Assembly (NCBI GenBank): GCA_023460155.1
Contig: JAEWRF010000061.1
Span: forward strand, 1 to 6,889
From: Bacillota bacterium
GTDB lineage: Bacteria > Bacillota > Clostridia > Oscillospirales > Acutalibacteraceae
DNA length: 6,889 nucleotides
Reading direction: 5' to 3'
Shown here piece after piece: positions 1 through 5,875 of this stretch; position 1 is the first letter of the stretch, and every line of letters starts with the position of its first letter. The notes beneath the pieces were generated by a model. That model saw only the letters and a program-made list of their open reading frames with translations. It was not told the DNA's origin and did not search any database. The position numbers and the translations under genes are program-made.

Positions 1-38
1 AAACAGGTGCACCCCGGCATATCCTGTAATAAAAACAC

Positions 39-46
39 AGGGGGGA
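39..46 (+). promoter_or_regulatory. Ribosome binding site deciding the GTG start of the DUF3343 gene
   Basis: AGGGGGGA lies 6 nt upstream of the GTG at 52. It is purine-rich rather than a canonical AGGAGG. It favours 52 over the upstream in-frame GTG at 7, which is too near the window edge for any ribosome binding site to be judged. Confidence 0.5.
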
Positions 47-51
47 TTGTT

Positions 52-279
52 GTGGGCAAGCCTTTGATCGTGGTAGGCTCCGTCACATTTGCAATAAAGG
101 GCCGTGATCTGCTGGCACGCAGCGGAATACGTTCCAGTGTCGAACGCACACCGCGCAGCTCCGGTTTTGAGGGCTGCGGTTACAGCATATATGTTCCGGA
201 CCGCACCGACGAGGCAGAGCGAATCCTCATTCGGAACGGAATCCGCATTTCCGGACGGGCAGAAAGGGGAGACGGCTGA
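52..279 (+). CDS. DUF3343 family small protein (putative Se/S carrier-like)
   Basis: A 75-residue protein that I assign to DUF3343, whose members are described as putative sulfur/selenium carrier-like proteins. Seen: one compact domain with a beta strand at residues 4-8 (LIVVG), a helix at about 12-24, and the loop FEGCGYSI (39-46) holding the only cysteine, C42; family members carry a conserved Cys-Gly at this site. A GTG start at 52 is preferred because a G-rich Shine-Dalgarno sequence (AGGGGGGA, 39-46) sits 6 nt upstream. An alternative GTG at 7 would add 15 residues that do not resemble the family. Its TGA overlaps the ATG of the next gene by one base (TGATG, 277-281), so the two are translationally coupled. 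In the family this protein is often found beside class-V aminotransferases and selenium genes such as selD and yedF. That it carries sulfur or selenium on C42 is inference; the biochemical role is unproven. Confidence 0.82.
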   Translation: MGKPLIVVGSVTFAIKGRDLLARSGIRSSVERTPRSSGFEGCGYSIYVPDRTDEAERILIRNGIRISGRAERGDG

Positions 280-1415
280 TGATCTATTTGGATAACGCCG
301 CAACCACATACCCGAAGCCGGTCTCCGTGCACAACGCGGTGGTATCGGCGCTTTCCGTTTACGGGGCCAATCCGGGCAGGGCCGGCCACAGCATGTCCAT
401 GGCCGCGGCGGAGGAAATGTACCGCTGCCGGGAGGCGGCAGCCGGCTTTTTTCACGCACCCGGCCCGGAGTGCGTTGCGTTTACGATCAACTGCACCTAT
501 GCCCTGAACGCGGTCATCAAAGGACTGCTCAAGTCCGGGGACCATGCCGTTACCTCCTGCCTCGAGCACAATGCGGTGGTCCGCCCACTGTATGCGATGA
601 CAAAAAGAGGCGTATCGGTGACGGAAGCCCGCGTTTTCCCGGGTAACGACGAGGCCACCGTCCGTTCCTTTGAAGAGGCTCTGAGGCCGAATACCAGACT
701 GATCGTCTGTACCCATGCTTCCAATGTATGGGGAATTCGGCTTCCCATCGAACGGATCGCCGCGCTCGGCCGAAAGCGCGGGATTCCCATCGCAGTGGAC
801 TGTGCCCAATCGGCCGGAGTTCTGCCGATTGATATGGAAAAAAGCGGCATCGATTTTCTCTGCGCGGCCGGTCACAAAGGCCTGTACGGCCCCATGGGAA
901 CCGGGATGCTGATCACGGCGCGCGGCTCCGAGCTGCAGACCATGGTGGAGGGCGGCACCGGAACCAGTTCGGCGGAGGCGGAACAGCCCTCCTCCATGCC
1001 GGACCGGATGGAAAGCGGGACCCAGAACATGCCGGGAATCGCCGGACTGCACGCCGGAATCGAGTTTGTCCGGCAGTGGGGTACGGAGGCGATCTATGCG
1101 CACGAAATGGCAATGACCCGGGCGCTGTACGAGCGGCTTTCCCATGTCCCGGGCGTCCGGCTGTATACGGCGGAACCATCCGCCCCCTACTTTGCCCCTG
1201 TGCTTTCCTTTAATGTGCGCGACCTCCCCAGCGAGGAGATCGGCAGAAAGCTCAACGATCAGGGGGTGGCCGTGCGCGCCGGACTGCACTGTGCGCCCGT
1301 TGCCCATCGGTTTTTCGGCACGCTGCAGCAGGGAGCCGTGCGCGTCTGCCCATCCGTCTTTACGACGGAAAAGGATGTTTCCGGCTTCTCGGCGGCGATG
1401 CTCCGCATCGTTTAG
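279..1415 (+). CDS. Cysteine desulfurase family protein (class-V PLP aminotransferase)
   Basis: A 378-residue fold-type I PLP enzyme of the cysteine desulfurase family (the EF2568-like branch, TIGR01977). It should take sulfur (or selenium) from cysteine (or selenocysteine) and pass it on through an enzyme persulfide in the cytoplasm. Seen: the N-terminal signature MIYLDNAATTYPKP (1-14), the LEHNAV motif with H97, the PLP-ring aspartate D174 in VDCAQSAG with Q177, the Schiff-base lysine K200 in AAGHKGLYGP, and the mobile-loop catalytic cysteine C338 in RAGLHCAP followed by AH. All key residues are present and the length is normal. Its ATG overlaps the stop of the DUF3343 gene, suggesting a working pair in which the small protein may accept the chalcogen. 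No IscU/SufU scaffold follows, so a dedicated Fe-S role is not indicated. The substrate (Cys or Sec) cannot be told from the sequence. Confidence 0.92.
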   Translation: MIYLDNAATTYPKPVSVHNAVVSALSVYGANPGRAGHSMSMAAAEEMYRCREAAAGFFHAPGPECVAFTINCTYALNAVIKGLLKSGDHAVTSCLEHNAVVRPLYAMTKRGVSVTEARVFPGNDEATVRSFEEALRPNTRLIVCTHASNVWGIRLPIERIAALGRKRGIPIAVDCAQSAGVLPIDMEKSGIDFLCAAGHKGLYGPMGTGMLITARGSELQTMVEGGTGTSSAEAEQPSSMPDRMESGTQNMPGIAGLHAGIEFVRQWGTEAIYAHEMAMTRALYERLSHVPGVRLYTAEPSAPYFAPVLSFNVRDLPSEEIGRKLNDQGVAVRAGLHCAPVAHRFFGTLQQGAVRVCPSVFTTEKDVSGFSAAMLRIV

Positions 1416-1442
1416 AAAATTTTCTGGAAAGACAGCGGCTGC

Positions 1443-1474
1443 CTCAGGGTGCGAAAACCCCTTCGTACCCAGGG
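1443..1474 (+). other. Stem-loop without T-tract between the desulfurase gene and cdaA
   Basis: GGGTGCGAA (1447-1455) pairs with TTCGTACCC (1462-1470) through 9 bp including one G-U, around the loop AACCCC. Past an A-A mismatch, CTC (1443-1445) can pair with GGG (1472-1474), again with one G-U. No run of T follows, so it is a poor intrinsic terminator. It might be an mRNA 3'-end stabiliser, a factor-dependent terminator or a degenerate repeat copy. No second copy was seen in this window. Confidence 0.4.
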
Positions 1475-1534
1475 ACGGCCGGAATTATGTCTGCGATAAA
1501 TTGGCGGTTCCGCAAAATTACCGGGAGAAAGGGA

Positions 1535-1562
1535 TTGCATCTCCGGGCGTATATGTTAAAAT
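1535..1562 (+). promoter_or_regulatory. cdaA: Possible sigma-A promoter for cdaA-cdaR
   Basis: TTGCAT (1535-1540) and TAAAAT (1557-1562) are separated by 16 bp, about 40 bp before the cdaA start. The -10 matches 5 of 6 consensus bases but the -35 only 3 of 6, so this is a weak call. It would give a short leader of about 34 nt. The 187-bp gap from the preceding gene makes an independent promoter likely. Confidence 0.3.
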
Positions 1563-1602
1563 GAAAAGGGATAACGGATTATAACAGGAAAGGATAAAGG
1601 GT

Positions 1603-2496
1603 ATGGATTTTTTGCCGGTTCTTTGGGAATCGTTTATTCAGTTGATCTATCAGTTCCGCATCTCCGATGCGCTGGACATCCTCCTTGTGACCTTTATCCT
1701 CTACAGCGGCATCAAGCTGGTGCGTGAAACGCGCGCGGGGCAGCTTGTCCGCGGAATCCTGATTGTTCTGGCTCTCTGGTTTCTGTCTTATTTCCTGAAG
1801 CTTTATATGATGCAGACCATCCTCAGCTATCTTTTCAATTTTGCCTTTATTGCCATTCTGATCGTCTTTCAGCCGGAGATCCGGCGGGCGCTGGAGCAGC
1901 TCGGCCGCAGCGGAATCCGGGGGAAGGGGACAGGGCCGTTTGGCCTTTCGCTTGCCTCCAGTGACGCGCTGGAGCTTGCCCGCCAGAACCGCAGGGCGGT
2001 TAATATGGTGGTCGACGCTGCGGCACAGATGTCCAAGCAGAAGACGGGAGCTTTGATCGTCTTTGAGCGGAAGACGAAGCTGGGGGATATTATTGACACC
2101 GGCACGGTTCTGGAGGCAATTCCTTCCGTACCGATGATCTGCAATGTGTTTTTCAATAAGGCGCCGCTCCACGACGGCGCGATGATCGTCCGCGACGGGA
2201 TGGTATACGCGGCGGGCTGCATTCTTCCGCTTACCAAAAGCGGTGCTGTGGCAATTGAGCTTGGAACGCGCCATCGCGCCGCCATCGGCATGAGCGAGAA
2301 TTCCGATGCTGTCGTCGTGGTCGTCTCCGAGGAGACCGGCCAAATTTCCGTGGTCGTTAACGGCGTTATCACCCGGAATTATACCAGGGAAACCTTAAAA
2401 AGCGAGCTCGAAAATCTCCTGCTTTCCGGCAATTCTGAACCGGGAGAAAAGAGGCAGGGTTGGATTCCCTCAATCAGGAGGGCAAAAAAGCCATGA
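1603..2496 (+). CDS. cdaA: Diadenylate cyclase CdaA (c-di-AMP synthase)
   Basis: A 297-residue membrane enzyme joining two ATP into cyclic di-AMP, the messenger that controls potassium and osmolyte balance and affects cell-wall integrity in Firmicutes. Seen: three predicted N-terminal transmembrane helices (about 23-40, 48-65 and 72-89), a linker starting QPEIRRALEQLGR (90-102), then the DAC domain with both hallmark motifs, DGA (191-193, in APLHDGAMIV) and GTRHR (221-225). Catalytic and ATP-binding residues look intact, and length and order are typical (B. subtilis CdaA is about 270 aa). The ATG at 1603 is preceded by AGGAAAGG (1586-1593). The stop overlaps the cdaR start (ATGA, 2493-2496), so the regulator is translationally coupled. 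The C-terminal tail (about 276-297) is basic and rather longer than usual. Also called dacA or ybbP. Confidence 0.97.
   Translation: MDFLPVLWESFIQLIYQFRISDALDILLVTFILYSGIKLVRETRAGQLVRGILIVLALWFLSYFLKLYMMQTILSYLFNFAFIAILIVFQPEIRRALEQLGRSGIRGKGTGPFGLSLASSDALELARQNRRAVNMVVDAAAQMSKQKTGALIVFERKTKLGDIIDTGTVLEAIPSVPMICNVFFNKAPLHDGAMIVRDGMVYAAGCILPLTKSGAVAIELGTRHRAAIGMSENSDAVVVVVSEETGQISVVVNGVITRNYTRETLKSELENLLLSGNSEPGEKRQGWIPSIRRAKKP
2477..2482 (+). promoter_or_regulatory. cdaR: Ribosome binding site deciding the cdaR start
   Basis: A perfect AGGAGG inside the end of cdaA, 10 nt before the ATG at 2493. It rules out the in-frame TTG at 2460, which lies upstream of this site. Confidence 0.75.
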
Positions 2497-3776
2497 ATAA
2501 AAAGTTTTCTTTCAACCGGCTGTTTTACAGAAATCGGTTTGTATTTGTTTTGTCCCTCCTGATCGCCATCGTCCTTTGGGCCGTTATGACCTCCATGGAT
2601 ACGGAGGATCATCCGCGCGCCATTACGGGGGTCCCGATCGTGATCAGCCTTTCCGACTCCGCACAGGCGGACGGGCTTCGGGTCTTCAGTCCGACCGACG
2701 CAAAGGCGACGGTCTATATCAAGGGCAACAGTCTGATCGTCAATCAGGTGAAGGCCTCCGATATGGAGGTCGTTGCTCCGCTTGCTTCCACGATCACTTC
2801 ATCGGTAAATTACCCTTTTACGCTTGCCGTTCAGAAAAAAGGAAACCTCACCGATTATTCGGTGATGTCCATTTCGCCCGATCAGACCCTGATTACGGTG
2901 GACCGGTATAAGGAAAAAACATTCGATATTCAAAGCGACATTTCCTATAAGGACGGCTATCAGGCGGATCCTACTTATTTTGTAGGCACTCCGGTTCTCA
3001 GCAGCGATCGTGTGACCATCTCCGGACCCGAAAAACAGGTTTCGAGCGTCAACCGCGTCGCCTATGAATATACGGTCAACGATACGCTCCGCAATACGAA
3101 GCAGTTTACCGCGGACCTCGTGCTGTTCGACGCGAACGGCAATAAGATTTCATCCGGCAGCATGAAAGTGAGTCCGGAAAAGGTGGATGTCAGCATCCCG
3201 GTGCTTCCGCGGAAATACGTCCCGCTGAGCGCTACCTTTACCAACAAACCGGACGGCTTCAACATCGGTTCGAGTCAGGTCGAAATCACGCCCCAGACCA
3301 TTGAGATTGCAGGGCCCAGCGACGTCCTTTCAACTCTGACAAGCCTTTCCCTGACGCCGGCTATCGACTTTTCAACCATTAGCCCGTCAAACAACACGTT
3401 CACGAAGGATATTACGCTGCCTTCCTCCTATTCCGCCTGCAAAAACATGAGCAATATCTGGTCGGCCAAGGTGACGGTCAATCTGAGCGGCATGACGACC
3501 CGGTCGATCACCGTTTCAAGTTTCAGCGTGAAGAACCTCAGCGACGGATACAATGCTACCGTTTATACGCAGGACCTGAACGTGGAAGCAGTGGGGCCGG
3601 AGGCGGAGCTTTCCCATCTGACCGGTGCCAATATCGTGGCGGAAATCAATATGTCCGGGAAGGAGAACTTTACCGGACAGACCGAAATGCCGGCTACGTT
3701 TGTTTTCAGCAATGCTCCCGATTGCTGGGTCTACGGGAACTATATGGTAAACCTGGAAGTAGCTCCGAAGAGCTGA
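2493..3776 (+). CDS. cdaR: CdaR (YbbR-domain regulator of CdaA)
   Basis: A 427-residue membrane-anchored protein that, in the family, binds CdaA and modulates c-di-AMP synthesis from the outer face of the membrane. Seen: a short basic N-terminus, one transmembrane helix or signal anchor at about residues 16-34 (FVFVLSLLIAIVLWAVMTS), then four YbbR repeats at about 44-139, 143-236, 243-331 and 338-423. Each repeat has the beta-rich V-x-I-x-GP-x5-V type core, clearest as VTISGPEKQVSSV (174-186), IEIAGPSDVLSTL (270-282) and VEAVGPEAELSHL (364-376). Four repeats match B. subtilis CdaR. The start is ATG 2493, which overlaps the cdaA stop. In many Firmicutes glmM follows this gene; here a strong terminator begins 12 nt after the stop and an unrelated gene comes next, so the operon is bicistronic. 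Confidence 0.94.
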   Translation: MNKKFSFNRLFYRNRFVFVLSLLIAIVLWAVMTSMDTEDHPRAITGVPIVISLSDSAQADGLRVFSPTDAKATVYIKGNSLIVNQVKASDMEVVAPLASTITSSVNYPFTLAVQKKGNLTDYSVMSISPDQTLITVDRYKEKTFDIQSDISYKDGYQADPTYFVGTPVLSSDRVTISGPEKQVSSVNRVAYEYTVNDTLRNTKQFTADLVLFDANGNKISSGSMKVSPEKVDVSIPVLPRKYVPLSATFTNKPDGFNIGSSQVEITPQTIEIAGPSDVLSTLTSLSLTPAIDFSTISPSNNTFTKDITLPSSYSACKNMSNIWSAKVTVNLSGMTTRSITVSSFSVKNLSDGYNATVYTQDLNVEAVGPEAELSHLTGANIVAEINMSGKENFTGQTEMPATFVFSNAPDCWVYGNYMVNLEVAPKS

Positions 3777-3788
3777 CGATTTGTTTTC

Positions 3789-3829
3789 AAAAAGCCCGAC
3801 GGAGCCTCAACGGCGCCGCCGGGCTTTTT
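3789..3829 (+). terminator. Intrinsic terminator of cdaA-cdaR
   Basis: AAAAAGCCCG (3789-3798) pairs with CGGGCTTTTT (3820-3829). Past an A-C mismatch the stem continues with CGG (3800-3802) against CCG (3816-3818), and it ends in a T5 run. It lies 12 nt after the cdaR stop and separates cdaR from the DUF2935 gene. The symmetric A-run and T-run would let it act on the minus strand too, though no convergent gene is present here. Confidence 0.9.
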
Positions 3830-3867
3830 CTGTGCGGGAGGAAGGAACAAAAACCGGGAGGCCGGCA

Positions 3868-3873
3868 TATACT
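3868..3873 (+). promoter_or_regulatory. Possible -10 box for the DUF2935 gene
   Basis: TATACT matches 5 of 6 bases of the sigma-A -10, but the -35 position holds only a GGAACA-like sequence (3844-3849). The promoter is therefore weak or needs an activator. Initiation about 7 nt downstream would put the 3877-3900 hairpin at the very 5' end of the transcript. Confidence 0.3.
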
Positions 3874-3876
3874 GAA

Positions 3877-3900
3877 CCGGGGACCCCTGGGGGTTCCCGG
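3877..3900 (+). repeat. GC-rich inverted repeat abutting the DUF2935 ribosome binding site
   Basis: CCGGGGACCCC (3877-3887) and GGGGTTCCCGG (3890-3900) are inverted copies with a single G-U pair, separated by TG. As RNA the innermost pairs would open to make a usable loop. The 3' arm overlaps the first two bases of the Shine-Dalgarno sequence (3899-3905). It could be a 5'-end stabiliser, a translational control hairpin or a DNA operator; the sequence does not tell which. Confidence 0.55.
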
Positions 3901-3905
3901 GGAGG
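3899..3905 (+). promoter_or_regulatory. Ribosome binding site deciding the DUF2935 start
   Basis: GGGGAGG lies 7 nt before the ATG at 3913. The reading frame is open back to 3781, but that stretch runs through the cdaR terminator, so this site sets the start. Confidence 0.75.
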
Positions 3906-3912
3906 AACGGGA

Positions 3913-4665
3913 ATGGAAGAGCCTTTTCTCGCGCCAGCCGCCGAAGAGCACCGGTTCTGGCTTACCGTCATGGGGGAACATGCGCGGTTTGTGTTCTATG
4001 CGCTTTCCCCGGCGGAAACGGGGGAGATTGAACGGATCCGGCTGTTTATTAAAACCTTCGACGCGCTTCTTGCGGAGAGCGGGAACGGGAGGGACGCCGG
4101 ATTTGCCAAAAAAGCGCGGAAAGCGGCATCTGATTTTTACCGGTTTCTGCTGCAGCACCTCGCTTTGGCACTGAGCAGCCGGATTTCCACCGCCCTTTCC
4201 GCAAGCCTGATGAACCATATGGTCAGCGAAACGGCGGAGTATCTGGCACTGCTGGATGCTTTTCCGTTCGGAAAAACCGCATTTCCGGCGATTCACCATC
4301 ATATGCTGTGGCTTTTCGGCTCGCGGGAGCATGCCGCGGCGGCGGGCGGCGGCCTTGACCCAACGGAGCGGGAGGCGATTCTCACCTGCGGCGGATTCGA
4401 GCGGCAGTTTGACACCCTTTATCTGCGCTCCGTGTGTCTGCGCGGCTTTATGCGCACGGAGCTGACCGCGTTCCCGGCGCTGGACCGGTTTTCCTCCGAG
4501 GCTTCCGACGCCGCCGGACAGTTCCGCACGTTCCTGGAAGGACTGCGGGATTCCCGGAAATCCGGCGAGATCCTGGGGAGCCTGCCGCCGGAGGCGGCGG
4601 ACCATATGGCCCGGGAGGAAGACTATTACCTGCGGAAGATTCAGGCAGCTCTCCGGACAGATTAA
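3913..4665 (+). CDS. DUF2935 domain protein (ferritin-like helical bundle)
   Basis: A 250-residue, almost wholly helical cytoplasmic protein that I assign to DUF2935, a family of Bacilli and Clostridia with two tandem ferritin-like four-helix units and a metal-binding core; the physiological role is unknown. Seen: the family opening EEHRFWLTVMGEHARFV (11-27), then NHMVSETAEY (101-110) ending the first half. The second half has HHHMLWLFGSREH (128-140) and closes with DHMAREEDYYLRKI (230-243). The recurring His/Glu positions (E12, H13, E22, H23, H102, E106, H128-H130, E139, H140, H231, E235, E236) are candidate metal ligands; that assignment is inferred from the pattern. No signal peptide or membrane segment is visible. 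It stands alone between two terminators and is probably monocistronic. A link to c-di-AMP is not implied by adjacency. Confidence 0.85.
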   Translation: MEEPFLAPAAEEHRFWLTVMGEHARFVFYALSPAETGEIERIRLFIKTFDALLAESGNGRDAGFAKKARKAASDFYRFLLQHLALALSSRISTALSASLMNHMVSETAEYLALLDAFPFGKTAFPAIHHHMLWLFGSREHAAAAGGGLDPTEREAILTCGGFERQFDTLYLRSVCLRGFMRTELTAFPALDRFSSEASDAAGQFRTFLEGLRDSRKSGEILGSLPPEAADHMAREEDYYLRKIQAALRTD

Positions 4666-4699
4666 AAGACCAGCGGCAATTACTGCCGCTGGTCTTTTT
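4664..4699. terminator. Bidirectional intrinsic terminator between convergent genes
   Basis: AAAAGACCAGCGGCA (4664-4678) pairs perfectly over 15 bp with TGCCGCTGGTCTTTT (4684-4698), loop ATTAC, with a T5 run on the plus strand and T4 on the minus strand. It begins within the stop codon of the DUF2935 gene and lies 12 bp beyond the dat stop, so it can end transcription from both sides. Confidence 0.95.
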
Positions 4700-4710
4700 A
4701 GGCGGAAAAT

Positions 4711-5580
4711 TTATTCGTCGCCTTTGGCGTAATCCGCAAATTTGGCGTGCGTGTATTCTTCAAACTGAGCAATGGCGGCATCCTGGAGCTTCTTGAGCAC
4801 GTCGGGTGCCTTACCGCCGACTGCTTTGCCGTCAATTTCCGTAATCCGGTTGCAGATTGTGCCGGAGCTGTGAATCATCACCTCGTCCGCGTCAAACAGT
4901 TCCGCCAGTGTGAATGCGGTTTCGTCGGTGGGAATGCCGACCGTCTGCGCCACAGAAAGCAGATGCTTCCGCGCCGTGCCGGGCAGGATCAGATTGTTCA
5001 GCGGCGCCGTGCGGAAAACCCCGCCCTTGAAGATGGAGACATTGCTGTGCGCGCACTCGGTCACGAGGTCGCCGCGGTGGAAAATCGCTTCGTCGCAGCC
5101 GGCCTTTTTGGCCCTCTCCGCCGCCATCACGCTCGGGATGAGGTTCAGGGTCTTGATATTGCAGTGCAGGAAGCGGGTATCCTCGACGGTGATCATTTTG
5201 AAGTTCTTGTCGAGTCGGGTCAGCAGCGCGGGGCTGATCATCACCATGAGGTTTGCGGGTCCCTCGGGATAAACGTGGTTGCGCATGCCGGTGCCCCTTG
5301 TCGTCTGCCAGTAGACGAAGGTTCCGTCCGCGTCAACTTTTTCAATCAGGCTGAGCAAAAGCTCGGAGAGCTCCGCCTTGGACATCGGAAATGGGATTTC
5401 CAGCAGTGCGAAACTACGGAAAAAGCGGTCGATGTGGTCTTCCAGAGCGAAAATCGTATGGTTTGCGGAGTAAGCCGCATCGTAGACTCCGTCGCCGAAA
5501 TAGACGGCGCGGTCGTTCATTGGGATCGTCATGTCCTGAATGAGACCGATTTTTCCATTGTAATAACCGAGATTTTCCAT
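4711..5580 (-). CDS. dat: D-amino acid aminotransferase (D-alanine transaminase)
   Basis: A 289-residue cytoplasmic fold-type IV PLP enzyme that interconverts D-alanine plus 2-oxoglutarate with pyruvate plus D-glutamate, supplying D-amino acids for peptidoglycan. Seen (numbered from ATG 5580): FGDGVYD with Y33, HIDR with R52, the D-specific carboxylate-trap motif RGTGMRNH with R100 and H102, the Schiff-base lysine K143 in NIKTLNLI, E175 (PLP pyridine nitrogen) in VTECAHSNV, and the phosphate-loop LPGTAR (T202). These line up from memory with R98, H100, K145 and E177 of the Bacillus YM-1 enzyme, and the RxH trap argues against a branched-chain aminotransferase or ADC lyase. An AGGAGGG lies 7 nt before ATG 5580. 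A TTG at 5583 would leave only 4 nt and is less likely. It converges on the DUF2935 gene and has its own promoter and long leader. Confidence 0.94.
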   Translation of the reverse strand: MENLGYYNGKIGLIQDMTIPMNDRAVYFGDGVYDAAYSANHTIFALEDHIDRFFRSFALLEIPFPMSKAELSELLLSLIEKVDADGTFVYWQTTRGTGMRNHVYPEGPANLMVMISPALLTRLDKNFKMITVEDTRFLHCNIKTLNLIPSVMAAERAKKAGCDEAIFHRGDLVTECAHSNVSIFKGGVFRTAPLNNLILPGTARKHLLSVAQTVGIPTDETAFTLAELFDADEVMIHSSGTICNRITEIDGKAVGGKAPDVLKKLQDAAIAQFEEYTHAKFADYAKGDE

Positions 5581-5587
5581 CAAATTA

Positions 5588-5594
5588 CCCTCCT
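5588..5594 (-). promoter_or_regulatory. dat: Ribosome binding site deciding the dat start
   Basis: AGGAGGG on the minus strand, 7 nt from the ATG at 5580. The spacing favours ATG over the adjacent upstream TTG. Confidence 0.8.
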
Positions 5595-5619
5595 GTGGTT
5601 CACAACAGTTTCATTTCCA

Positions 5620-5642
5620 CTGAAAACAGCCGGAGTTTTCAG
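5620..5642 (-). repeat. Perfect 8-bp inverted repeat in the dat leader
   Basis: CTGAAAAC (5620-5627) and GTTTTCAG (5635-5642) are exact inverted copies around a 7-nt loop, about 40 nt before the dat start. On the minus-strand transcript it follows a T-rich stretch (5647-5657). With no T-run after it, it is not a terminator; it may be a leader hairpin or an operator. Confidence 0.5.
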
Positions 5643-5755
5643 GCAAAAAAAGAAAGCCTTCAACAACCGATTGCCTCGTGACTTCTTTGTCCGGTCTGTT
5701 TAATTTTAGACAGCGGGAACGGTACGCTGGTCGGGAAGCCGTTTTCAATAAAATC

Positions 5756-5785
5756 AGTATAAGGTGCGGACCTGCCGTTTGTCAA
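5756..5785 (-). promoter_or_regulatory. dat: Sigma-A promoter for dat
   Basis: On the minus strand, TTGACA (5785-5780, 6 of 6 consensus) and TATACT (5761-5756, 5 of 6) are spaced by 18 bp. The predicted start is near 5749. It faces away from the efflux-pump promoter, giving a divergent arrangement. Confidence 0.75.
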
Positions 5786-5830
5786 TCTATTTCATTTTTG
5801 CGCTTTCCAAACAGGTAAAAAATTATTGAT

Positions 5831-5848
5831 TCTGTATAAATATTCAGA
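5831..5848. repeat. 18-bp near-perfect palindrome between divergent promoters (candidate operator)
   Basis: TCTGTATA (5831-5838), AA, TATTCAGA (5841-5848): arms match at 7 of 8 positions. It lies 27 bp upstream of the efflux-gene -35 and 45 bp upstream of the dat -35. Size and symmetry fit the binding site of a dimeric regulator such as a TetR- or MarR-type protein. No regulator gene lies in the window. Confidence 0.4.
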
Positions 5849-5875
5849 TGGAAACGGAAAAATACGGGGAGTCCA

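Larger units (their letters stand above)
5581..5749 (-). promoter_or_regulatory. dat: Long 5' leader of dat
   Basis: If transcription starts near 5749, as the promoter at 5756-5785 predicts, dat has an untranslated leader of about 168 nt. It holds the inverted repeat at 5620-5642, a minus-strand T-rich run at 5647-5657 and paired AGGCAA/TTGCCT arms (5641-5646 and 5671-5676). I recognise no known riboswitch or T-box motif. A second promoter closer to the gene was sought and not found. Confidence 0.4.

Noticed and set aside
23..41. CCTGT/ACAGG inverted repeat and a TGTAAT -10-like box before the DUF3343 gene
   Set aside because: The stem is only 5 bp with a 9-nt loop and no -35 match lies at the right distance; the window edge prevents a fair judgement.
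180..1307. Long minus-strand open frame of 375 codons opposite the desulfurase gene
   Set aside because: It is the antisense shadow of a gene with all catalytic motifs intact; the predicted peptide is low in recognisable motifs and has no sensible ribosome binding site.
1144..1584. Plus-strand frame running through the end of the desulfurase gene and into the spacer
   Set aside because: It lies in another frame of a well-supported gene for most of its length, has an Arg/Ser/Cys/Pro-rich composition typical of shadow frames, and matches nothing I recognise.
1579..2343. Minus-strand frame of 254 codons opposite cdaA
   Set aside because: Shadow of cdaA, whose DGA and RHR motifs fix the true frame.
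2460..2492. In-frame TTG extension of cdaR by 11 residues
   Set aside because: The AGGAGG at 2477-2482 lies downstream of this TTG and correctly precedes ATG 2493.
3781..3912. In-frame extension of the DUF2935 protein by 44 residues
   Set aside because: It would be translated across the cdaR terminator and the 3877-3900 hairpin, is rich in Arg/Gly/Pro unlike the family, and ignores the good ribosome binding site at 3899-3905.
4747..5703. Plus-strand frame of 318 codons opposite dat
   Set aside because: Shadow of dat; the D-aminotransferase motifs on the minus strand are unmistakable.
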